This document shows, piece by piece, positions 1-5,543 of a stretch of 5,543 nt of DNA. The stretch lies in contig JAIXPM010000231.1 of assembly GCA_027486275.1 (NCBI GenBank), positions 1 to 5,543 of the forward strand, in the 5' to 3' direction. The position numbers and the translations under genes are program-made. Below the pieces are notes generated by a model. The model saw nothing but the letters and a program-made list of their open reading frames with translations. It did no database searches and was not told where the DNA came from. Source of the DNA: Sphingomonadales bacterium (GTDB lineage Bacteria > Pseudomonadota > Alphaproteobacteria > Sphingomonadales > Sphingomonadaceae). Every line of letters starts with the position of its first letter. The first letter of the stretch is position 1.

Positions 1-3000
1 ACCGTTGGAGACATCGCGAACGCCGGCTTGCTGGCTGCATCTGGCGCCATGAACGCCGGGACGATCACCAACAGTGGCACACTGGCATTTCTCGACGGGC
101 CCACGGTCGCCGGCAATGTGACCAACACGGGCACAATGGCCCTTGTTGGAAATTCAACGCTTGCTGATGTCCAGAACCAAGGCCAGCTGCGGCTGGGCGT
201 TCGCACTTCTGTTACCACGCTGGCGAACCTGGCCGGTGGTGAGATCAATCTCAACGGTGATCTGAAAGCGGCCGGCAGCGTCGATTTTGCTGAGGGTGGG
301 AATGTGTTTCTTGCCGGGAACATCACGTCCGGATCGACTGTGACCAATGATGGCCGGCTGGTTGTCGTGGGCCGGGTTGAAGCTGGTGTTGAGCGGGCTG
401 CGGTGCGTCGTATCATTGCAACCGGTTTCCAGGACCCAACCGGTATCGTCGATCTTGGCGGGCTGCAGCGCGTGGCAAACACGCTCATCATCGATCAGTC
501 GGGTGACAGCTTGTATTCCGGGACGATCGTTGGACCGGGCTTCTTGGTCAAGCAAGGTGCTGGGACCTTGGTCCTTACCGGCGCAAACAGTTTTGTCGGC
601 GGCCTCACGATCGAACTTGGCGGGATTGACACCACCGGTGGCGGTACCTTTGCAGACACGCTTGATATCACGGTTGGCCAGAGCGGCCGCCTTGTGATGG
701 GCACCGCCGATGAAGTGCGCTCCATTCGCAATGCCGGCGTCCTGTTGGGCAATGCCAACCTTATCGTTACCGATCTGACCAACACCGGCGCCGCCAGTTT
801 CAACGGCACGGTCGGCGTTCGGGGCAATGCCAGCAATGCGGTCGGGGCTTCGCTCGGCTTTGCAGCTGGCCAAGCCGCGTCGGTCGCTGGCTCGCTGTCG
901 AATGCCGGAACCCTGGTGTCTGGCGGCAATCTGCAGGTCAGTGGCGCTGTCAGCAATGCTGCCGGCGCAACGATGACGCTGAGTGCTGGCGGCGCAAACC
1001 GGTTCGCCACGCTCACCAACAGCGGTACCATCAATGCCGCTGCCAACCTGATCGTGACGGGTGCCTATGTCCAGAACAGTGGCACGCTGACAGCCACAGC
1101 CGGTCTTTCTACCGGCTCGCTTTCGGGCGCGGGCGGTATCATTGACATTGGGGCGGCGGGTGGCTTCGTGGTCAACCAAACGGTGAGCGGCAGCTATGCT
1201 GGCAGCATCGTCGGGTCCAGCAGCGTTACAAAGACCGGACAGGCTACCCTGACCTTGGCTGGAGCTGCGGGCAGCTTCGCACCATCGTCGTTGAGCATCG
1301 AACAGGGCACCGTTGCCGTTAATGGCGCGGGAATCCTTGATACAGCGCTTGCGGTCAGTTTGTCCGCCGGTACGATCCTTGATCTGGTCGGGGGCAATCA
1401 GACAATTCGCAATCTGACCGGCTCAGGCTCGCTGGCGCTCAATGGCAACAACCTGTCCCTGGCCAATGGAGGCAACTTCAGCGGAACCGTGTCCGGCTCT
1501 GGCAACATTCAGGTTCAGTCCGGCAGCTTCAATCTCTCAAGCACCATCAATTCGACGTCGGGCAATTTCGCCGTTGCAGCGAACAGCACGATGAATGTCG
1601 CGCAGACTGGGACGTTGAATGCACCGGCAGTGAGTGTCTCCGGCACGCTCAATGTGGTCGGTGTGGTCAACGCGGCGACGAGCAACGTCACTGGCGTGCT
1701 CCACCTTGGCTCTGCTGATGGTACGGTTGGTGGGCGGCTTGCCAGCACCAATACCACAATCAATGGTGGTGGCCGACTTTCCGGCGTTGGCTCGGTGTCG
1801 GGTACGGTATCGGTTGGCGGCAGCTCGGCAGGTCTGCTGCGGCCCGGCAATTCTCCGGGCGTGATGACTTTCGCCAATCTCACCCTTGATAAGCTGTCCG
1901 TTACCGACATGGAGATTGAGGGCAACACTGGTGCTGGCGCTTCAGCGGCGGCTGGCGGCTTTGATCAGATCGTCGTGACAGGGAAATTGGCTCTAATCGA
2001 CAGCTCGCGACTTAACATATTGAACTCGAACACGTTCGAACTCGGCCTGGCGCAAACTGTGAAGCTCTTCGCCTTCGCGCCTGGTTCGGTCGCTGGTCAA
2101 TTCGGCACTGTGACAAGCCAATTTGGTCGCAGCGTGGCGTTCAATCTGGCAACTGGTTCCGTGGTGGGCCTGGGCTCCTTCAGCTCAGCAGGCTTCGAAA
2201 CAGCGATCTCTGTGAACAAGAACGCTGGAGCGATGGTGAACCAACTGCGTGTCGGCTCGGCAGGCGGTGTGAATCAGTACTATGGCGGCCGTCTGATCGA
2301 GTATGCTGCCAGTGCCCTGGTGAGCGGAAACCCGCAGTCTGTTGCTGCAGTGTTCGATCGTGCGTCGCCCGAAGCCTACATCGGCCTCATGGATCACATG
2401 AAACTGTCGATGCTCGATAATCGCCTTGAACTTGGCGGCTACGACACGGTCGACAGCCCGGTCTTCGCTATGACCGGTTCAATCGATCTGGGAGACATGA
2501 AGAACCGGAATCGTGAAGGGTTCGCGCGTTACAATTCGACCGATCGGCGCTTTAACATTGGCGCCGTAGCTCACCTGCCAATGGCTCGCGTCCAATTGTC
2601 TTACGGGAAAACCGATGGCTCTGTTCAGAGCGATTATGTGCGCAGCGATGTTCGTGGTGATCAATTCAGCTTCGGCGCGTCGGTGCCGGTTGCTTTCGAT
2701 AGTGCCTTGAGAATTGCTGCTCGCGTTGCCTATGGCGATTACGCGTTCAGGGGCAATCGTGTAACCAACGCCGGCACTGCTGATTTCGGTATTGTGAAGG
2801 GTTCGTCGACCGTATTTGGCGGGGGCTTCGAATACCATCGCGTAGCAAAGAAGCTTACGATTGATATTGCTACGGAACTGCTGAGCGTTAGGAATAACGT
2901 GTCGGGCTTTAGCGAAACTGGTGCTGGTACGCTCGATAACCTGTCGGTTAATGCGACCAACAATCGTTTCGCCATGGCGTCCGGCGATATCCGGGTTGGT

Positions 3001-3264
3001 TATGAACTCCGTGCCGGCATGCGCGGTTACTTGGGGCTCAAGGTCGATCATGACTTCGAGAGCACGGATCAGGCAATGACAGCCAATCTCAGTGTTGAAT
3101 CCGTCAACGTGACTGTCACTAACCCCGGATTCTCACCGACCCGCGTTAAGGCGAGCTTGGGTACCATTGTTGATGTCGCCGATGGTGTTCGTTGGACGCT
3201 TGAAGGGAAAGTGGGTAACAATTCTCTTTACGGTGGTCGGACGTCCGTCTTGATCAGCTTCTGA
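1..3264 (+). CDS. Autotransporter (type Va): beta-helix passenger plus C-terminal outer-membrane barrel, 5' partial
   Basis: The reading frame is open from the first base, and the first codons already match the repeat pattern that follows, so the true start and signal peptide lie upstream; the TTG at 28 is not a credible start. Codon numbers count from base 1. Codons 1-~650 are a low-complexity passenger rich in Gly, Ala, Ser, Thr, Asn and Val, with recurring N-x-G-T turns. Segments at codons ~181-220 (GAGTLVLTGANSF) and ~408-443 (TGQATLTLAGAAGSF) resemble the autotransporter-associated beta-strand repeat. A PGNSPG motif (codons 615-620) precedes the distal passenger, as in many AIDA-like proteins. 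Codons ~785-814 look like the helical linker (SPEAYIGLMDHM). Codons ~814-1087 form the barrel, with alternating strands and a terminal LISF; a final Phe is the usual barrel-assembly signal. The visible part has no Cys and one Trp. No protease or esterase motif is seen, so an adhesin or surface-structure role is inferred. The stop is TGA followed at once by TAA. The family call is firm; the ligand is unknown. Confidence 0.95.
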   Translation, partial: TVGDIANAGLLAASGAMNAGTITNSGTLAFLDGPTVAGNVTNTGTMALVGNSTLADVQNQGQLRLGVRTSVTTLANLAGGEINLNGDLKAAGSVDFAEGGNVFLAGNITSGSTVTNDGRLVVVGRVEAGVERAAVRRIIATGFQDPTGIVDLGGLQRVANTLIIDQSGDSLYSGTIVGPGFLVKQGAGTLVLTGANSFVGGLTIELGGIDTTGGGTFADTLDITVGQSGRLVMGTADEVRSIRNAGVLLGNANLIVTDLTNTGAASFNGTVGVRGNASNAVGASLGFAAGQAASVAGSLSNAGTLVSGGNLQVSGAVSNAAGATMTLSAGGANRFATLTNSGTINAAANLIVTGAYVQNSGTLTATAGLSTGSLSGAGGIIDIGAAGGFVVNQTVSGSYAGSIVGSSSVTKTGQATLTLAGAAGSFAPSSLSIEQGTVAVNGAGILDTALAVSLSAGTILDLVGGNQTIRNLTGSGSLALNGNNLSLANGGNFSGTVSGSGNIQVQSGSFNLSSTINSTSGNFAVAANSTMNVAQTGTLNAPAVSVSGTLNVVGVVNAATSNVTGVLHLGSADGTVGGRLASTNTTINGGGRLSGVGSVSGTVSVGGSSAGLLRPGNSPGVMTFANLTLDKLSVTDMEIEGNTGAGASAAAGGFDQIVVTGKLALIDSSRLNILNSNTFELGLAQTVKLFAFAPGSVAGQFGTVTSQFGRSVAFNLATGSVVGLGSFSSAGFETAISVNKNAGAMVNQLRVGSAGGVNQYYGGRLIEYAASALVSGNPQSVAAVFDRASPEAYIGLMDHMKLSMLDNRLELGGYDTVDSPVFAMTGSIDLGDMKNRNREGFARYNSTDRRFNIGAVAHLPMARVQLSYGKTDGSVQSDYVRSDVRGDQFSFGASVPVAFDSALRIAARVAYGDYAFRGNRVTNAGTADFGIVKGSSTVFGGGFEYHRVAKKLTIDIATELLSVRNNVSGFSETGAGTLDNLSVNATNNRFAMASGDIRVGYELRAGMRGYLGLKVDHDFESTDQAMTANLSVESVNVTVTNPGFSPTRVKASLGTIVDVADGVRWTLEGKVGNNSLYGGRTSVLISF
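19..1080 (+). repeat. Degenerate N-x-G rung repeats in the autotransporter passenger
   Basis: The passenger contains a recurring turn of the form (T/S/Q/A)-N-x-G followed by a hydrophobic strand. The Asn codons fall at codons 7, 24, 42 and 59, then at 244, 261, 279, 301, 319, 340 and 359. Spacings inside each run are 17, 18, 17 and 17, 18, 22, 18, 21, 19. This is about one turn of a right-handed beta-helix per repeat. The repeats are protein-level and too diverged at DNA level to be simple tandem repeats. Confidence 0.7.
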
Positions 3265-3282
3265 TAATCGAGACTTGATTTG

Positions 3283-3331
3283 CGAGATCGGGGCGCGGTG
3301 GGCATCGACCACCGCGCCCCGATTTCGTTTT
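3283..3331 (+). terminator. Strong rho-independent terminator of the autotransporter gene
   Basis: Positions 3287-3301 and 3309-3323 are perfect 15-base inverted arms, very GC-rich, around a 7-base loop. Pairing extends outward through one G-U pair and three more pairs (CGA/TCG) to 3283 and 3327, giving 19 pairs. Four T residues follow at 3328-3331. It begins 18 bases after the autotransporter stop codon. On the opposite strand no T run follows the stem, so it should act mainly on plus-strand transcription. Confidence 0.9.
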
Positions 3332-3338
3332 CGCGAGC

Positions 3339-3376
3339 TGGTTTACGCCTTCTGACCCGACCCCTGATTTCATCCA
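3339..3376. repeat. 38-base direct repeat, copy 1
   Basis: By eye this matches 3975-4012 at 29 of 38 positions without gaps. On the minus strand both copies read TGGATGA-ATCAGGG, then a variable stretch, then GGCG--AACCA. Copy 1 overlaps the stop codon of the decayed minus-strand gene (3370-3372). It starts just after the terminator. The function is unknown; it may be a relic of a duplication. Confidence 0.5.
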
Positions 3377-3680
3377 TCGGGACTCAGAGCCAGAACCGGC
3401 GACAGATGAACCTGGTTGGGCGTCCCCGCCCCCTGCGTGTTGATGGAATTGCTCTGCGCCTTCAAGGCGAAGTGGGCGTATCGCTCGGCAGCGTTGAAAT
3501 ACTCGCCCTTGTTGAGGGGCGCGTGCCTGGCAGCTCATTAAGCATCATGTCGAGCGTGATAGAATGCGCTGCGAGCACGGTGTCGGCACGGTCGGGAATG
3601 GTCGTGTGACACGACCTTGCATTCACCGGCACCGCGAGAAAGAGAGCACTCTGTGTCAGAGGGACTGGCAACCGGTCCAA
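3370..3680 (-). pseudogene. Probable frameshifted remnant of a small conserved hypothetical gene
   Basis: Two minus-strand frames join into one plausible protein. Frame A runs from about 3680 (TTG, weak start; GTG at 3632 is an alternative) down to 3531 and ends in TLDMMLNEL. Frame B runs from 3531 to a TGA at 3372-3370 and reads ARHAPLNKGEYFNAAERY, then AHFALKAQSNS. Frame B has no start codon of its own and is closed upstream by TAA and TGA. The two frames meet at GAGCTGCC (3536-3529); restoring one G (CTG GCC) gives a continuous amphipathic helical segment. From memory, this resembles an uncharacterised proteobacterial family with a core like LNMGEY-(D/E)A-ERYLRLALKAQ; I could not check this. 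The expected tail after ALKAQ is also poorly preserved. It may be a decayed gene, a sequencing error in a live gene, or coincidence. Confidence 0.45.
3601..3615. other. 15-base near-perfect palindrome
   Basis: GTCGTGT-G-ACACGAC has 7-base arms around one central base. It resembles an operator in form, but it lies inside the decayed minus-strand gene and no promoter elements are evident beside it. A chance palindrome is quite possible. Confidence 0.25.
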
Positions 3681-3974
3681 AGATGTGCGCGGCAGAATGA
3701 TCCGCTATCGGACCTATCGCCGACAGGAAACTGAAGATGAGTTTGACGAGTGGGCCAGGCCAGAGGTCGCTTTGATACCTAAAGCTGAACGGCTTGCGGG
3801 CGACACGAATGAGCAGCTTGCTGGGTGGCGTGCAAGGGATGTGGTGTTGGAGGATTTCCGCGATTTCATAATGTGATGCCGCACGCTTTCTGCCCCCCGC
3901 ACAACGGGCGGCCAGAGTGTGTTGGTCCGTTTGCCAGCCGTCGTTCAGGTCGAACGGATACGCAAGCCCCAAGA

Positions 3975-4012
3975 TGGTTCGCGCCATGAGAACTGAACCC
4001 TGATCTCATCCA
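3975..4012. repeat. 38-base direct repeat, copy 2
   Basis: This is the diverged partner of 3339-3376, in the same orientation and offset by 636 bases, with 9 mismatches. Both copies are followed on the plus strand, within about 20 bases, by the short word CAGAGC, which hints that the similarity once extended further. Confidence 0.5.
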
Positions 4013-4032
4013 GCGAAGATGAGTGCAGAGCG

Positions 4033-4134
4033 GTTGTTGTTGCACTTGGGCGCCGTGGAACCAATGGCCTATGAGGCCGGCAGGGTGCAAGAGAACAGGC
4101 CTTTGCTTTGACTCGTCTCACCCGCAACAACAAC
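4033..4134 (+). promoter_or_regulatory. Spaced inverted repeat upstream of the coiled-coil/GAF operon
   Basis: GTTGTTGTTGC at 4033-4043 is exactly complementary to GCAACAACAAC at 4124-4134. Between them is a small hairpin, GGCCT-ATG-AGGCC (4066-4078). If transcribed, the RNA could fold into a closed leader with an internal stem about 70 bases before the start codon. A TTGACT at 4108-4113 resembles a -35 box but has no good -10 partner. The low-complexity arms make chance pairing possible. Confidence 0.25.
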
Positions 4135-4191
4135 TGCCCGGCTGCAACCCCTGTCGCGACAAAGCCACGGGGCCGCGGCACGACATGTTGG

Positions 4192-4196
4192 GGAGG
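4192..4196 (+). promoter_or_regulatory. Ribosome binding site GGAGG that selects the TTG start
   Basis: GGAGG sits 8 bases before the TTG at 4205, which is good spacing. The next candidate starts, ATG at 4214 and ATG at 4220, would be 17 and 23 bases away. The site therefore favours the rare TTG start for the coiled-coil gene. Confidence 0.65.
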
Positions 4197-4204
4197 GTAA
4201 GCCG

Positions 4205-4633
4205 TTGGCGACCATGGCAATGGCAGAGATCTCCGATCTCCACGCGCAGAACCTGCAGCTGCACTCGACAATAGACCAGCTCCGGAACGCGCTGGAAGCG
4301 GCTGCTGCACACACCCAAACCGAAGTGCAAAGCGTTCGGGCTGCCATGGCCCAGGACATTGTTGTTCTAAAGGATACCGTTCAGGCATTGCGGGACGGGC
4401 TGGATAGCCAGGCAATTGCTTCGGAGGCCGCATTGCAGGCGCTGCGTGCAGCGCATGCGGCAGAAACCGATCAGCTTCGTTCGGCGGTCAATGCGCTTCG
4501 TCTTCAACTGGACGGAGCCAATGCCGATGCCGCCCAATCGCTTCGGTCGCAAGAGGCGTTGGCCCATCGCGATCAGGAAGTTCTCAAGGAACAGATCAAA
4601 CTGCTCCGCATCCAACTGGAAACCAACGCATGA
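4205..4633 (+). CDS. Small coiled-coil protein with four 36-residue repeats, coupled to a GAF-domain gene
   Basis: I do not recognise a named family. The protein is 142 residues from the TTG start, rich in Ala, Leu, Gln, Arg and Glu, with no Cys, no signal peptide, no membrane segment and, after residue 6, no Pro or aromatic residues. It is predicted to be nearly all alpha-helix. A 13-residue block of form L-x3-(I/V)-x2-LR-x2-L-(D/E) occurs at residues 19-31, 55-67, 91-103 and 127-139, exactly 36 residues apart. Hydrophobic spacing inside each block is 4-3-4, the d-a-d-a pattern of a coiled coil. The stop codon overlaps the ATG of the next gene (ATGA, 4630-4633), so the two genes form an operon and are probably translationally coupled. 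A scaffold, oligomerisation partner or regulator of the GAF protein is the natural inference; nothing in the sequence shows an enzymatic role. Gene reality is well supported; function is unknown. Confidence 0.8.
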   Translation: MATMAMAEISDLHAQNLQLHSTIDQLRNALEAAAAHTQTEVQSVRAAMAQDIVVLKDTVQALRDGLDSQAIASEAALQALRAAHAAETDQLRSAVNALRLQLDGANADAAQSLRSQEALAHRDQEVLKEQIKLLRIQLETNA

Positions 4634-5543
4634 ACGCCGAATTTCCGAACGGTATGAGCCGCTCGGTCGCGCGCCGCACCCGCCGCGACGAGGCTTTGCA
4701 CCGCGCGAATGTGCTGCTGGAAGTCACCCGCCGCTGCGCCAGCCTCACCGATCTGAATTCCGTGCTTGCCGAATTGGTGCATCTAACTTCGCGTGAGCTG
4801 GACTGCGAGCGCGGCACCCTGTTTCTCAACGACCCCAAGACAGGCGAGCTATTTTCCCGCGTCGCGGAAGGCAATCTCGTCCGAGAGATTCGCATACTCA
4901 ACAGCAGCGGTATCGCCGGTCATGTCTTCCGATCGGGCGAATCCGTGCGCTGTGATGACCCCTACCATGACCCCCGCTTCAATCAATCGGTTGATGAACG
5001 CACGGGCTTTGTGACGCGCAATGTCATCTGCGTACCGCTTTATGCCGCCTCGGGCGAGATTATCGGTGTAATTCAAAGCCTAAATCGCCGCAAAGGCGCA
5101 TTTAGCGACACAGATCTCGATCTTCTGCAGGATATTACCAATCAAGCTTGCACCATCCTTCAGAGCATGCAGTATCTGGAAGAGATTGAACGCATCCGCG
5201 GCAAGGAAATGGCGTTTCTGGAACTGGTGTCGGATATCAATTCAGAATTCGACCTTTCCCGCCTTTTGCAGCGCGCCGTCAGCGAAACAACGAAGATGCT
5301 GGGCGCTGAACGTGCGACGATATTCCTTCACGATACCGCAACTGGCACTTTGTTTTCACGGGTGAGCACCGGCGGCGATATCTCGGAAATTCGCTTTCCG
5401 GCAAACCTTGGTATCGCTGGTGCTGTTTTCACCGCTGGCCAGACAATGAACATTCCGCATGCCTATGCAGATTTGCGGTTCAACCCTTCCTTCGACAGGC
5501 AGACCGGCTTCTTCACGCGATCGATCCTGTGCGTTCCCATCAT
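4630..5543 (+). CDS. Tandem-GAF-domain signalling protein, 3' partial
   Basis: The frame is open from ATG 4630 to the window end (304 complete codons). The ATG overlaps the upstream stop and has a weak GGAA at 4618-4621; a second ATG at 4654 is less likely. The N-terminus is basic (RSVARRTRR), with no signal peptide or membrane segment, so the protein is cytoplasmic. GAF1 spans about residues 39-177 and GAF2 starts near 207. A helical linker (about 172-205) joins them, as usual in tandem-GAF sensors. Over 78 aligned residues (60-137 and 227-304) the two are about half identical by eye, sharing TG-LFSRV, GIAG-VF, RFN and TGF-TR. GAF1 has N152-R153, F158 and D162, close to the NKFDE motif of cyclic-nucleotide-binding GAF domains, with Leu at the final Glu position. 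The run FFTRSILCVP is reminiscent of alphaproteobacterial proteins with GAF-GAF-cyclase order, but the output domain is not in the window. A kinase, diguanylate cyclase or phosphatase output is equally open. The ligand is unknown. Confidence 0.92.
   Translation, partial: MNAEFPNGMSRSVARRTRRDEALHRANVLLEVTRRCASLTDLNSVLAELVHLTSRELDCERGTLFLNDPKTGELFSRVAEGNLVREIRILNSSGIAGHVFRSGESVRCDDPYHDPRFNQSVDERTGFVTRNVICVPLYAASGEIIGVIQSLNRRKGAFSDTDLDLLQDITNQACTILQSMQYLEEIERIRGKEMAFLELVSDINSEFDLSRLLQRAVSETTKMLGAERATIFLHDTATGTLFSRVSTGGDISEIRFPANLGIAGAVFTAGQTMNIPHAYADLRFNPSFDRQTGFFTRSILCVPI

Larger units (their letters stand above)
3681..4190. other. Gene-poor stretch without a convincing coding region
   Basis: No frame here combines a good ribosome binding site, consistent codon use and a recognisable protein. 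The best plus-strand candidate is 3685-3876 (GTG start, or ATG at 3697), a 63-residue charged peptide containing RRQETEDEFDEW. It lacks a clear Shine-Dalgarno sequence and its third positions are not clearly G/C-biased. A longer minus-strand frame (3987-3538) has no recognisable domain and runs through the decayed gene in a different frame. The stretch also holds repeat copy 2 and a spaced inverted repeat. I read it as decayed or intergenic sequence. Confidence 0.5.

Noticed and set aside
154..1179. Minus-strand open frames opposite the autotransporter (1179-154, 1046-495, 1928-1515, 3051-2479)
   Set aside because: They lie antisense to a well-supported coding region with strong family features. 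GC-rich third positions keep the opposite strand free of stops, and the translations show no recognisable domain.
3280..3609. Plus-strand 109-codon open frame after the autotransporter
   Set aside because: It starts inside the terminator region, reads through the stem-loop, has no ribosome binding site and no recognisable protein character.
3685..3876. Small plus-strand open frame, 63 codons
   Set aside because: The peptide is charged and superficially protein-like, but there is no clear ribosome binding site, codon third positions are mixed and the surroundings are decayed. It is noted in the gap entry only.
4057..4082. GGAAC at 4057-4061 as a general-stress (EcfG-type) -35 element
   Set aside because: No CGTT-like -10 element appears 16-17 bases downstream.
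3332..4200. tRNA, CRISPR or intact insertion sequence in the gap
   Set aside because: I see no tRNA T-loop with matching acceptor stem, no regularly spaced repeats, and no transposase or terminal inverted repeats with target duplications.
3945..4433. Minus-strand open frame of 162 codons
   Set aside because: It overlaps the coiled-coil gene antisense. The coiled-coil frame has a ribosome binding site, periodic protein repeats and coupling to the next gene; this frame has none of these.
4416..4796. Plus-strand open frame of 126 codons
   Set aside because: It is an out-of-frame shadow of both the coiled-coil gene and the start of the GAF gene, giving an Arg- and Pro-rich translation without family features.

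Overview
The window is GC-rich with G/C-leaning third codon positions. It looks like chromosomal DNA of an alphaproteobacterium, most plausibly a sphingomonad. That placement rests on the style of the autotransporter, on recalled similarity of the GAF-domain protein to alphaproteobacterial signalling proteins, and on a decayed gene resembling a family I associate with this group. It is an inference, not a database result.

Layout. (1) Positions 1-3264 hold the 3' part of a very large plus-strand gene for a classical (type Va) autotransporter: a long repetitive beta-helix passenger, an alpha-helical linker and a C-terminal outer-membrane beta-barrel ending in Phe. Its 5' end lies outside the window. 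(2) A strong intrinsic terminator at 3283-3331 closes that transcription unit. (3) Positions 3332-4190 are a gene-poor gap. It holds a probable frameshifted minus-strand pseudogene (3370-3680), two diverged copies of a 38-base direct repeat 636 bases apart (3339-3376 and 3975-4012), a short palindrome, and a spaced inverted repeat near the next gene. (4) Positions 4205-5543 hold a two-gene plus-strand operon: a small, almost entirely coiled-coil protein built on a 36-residue repeat, overlapping by four bases (ATGA) the start of a tandem-GAF signalling protein that runs off the window.

How the parts relate. The autotransporter and the downstream operon are separated by the terminator and a decayed stretch, so no functional link is implied. 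The coiled-coil and GAF genes are translationally coupled and probably act together: the GAF protein as a cytoplasmic sensor, the coiled-coil protein as a possible scaffold or regulator. The output domain of the GAF protein is outside the window; a class III nucleotide cyclase is one candidate.

I see no clearly new system. The most unusual item is the 36-residue-periodic coiled-coil protein coupled to the GAF sensor; the next is the frameshifted minus-strand gene in the gap.
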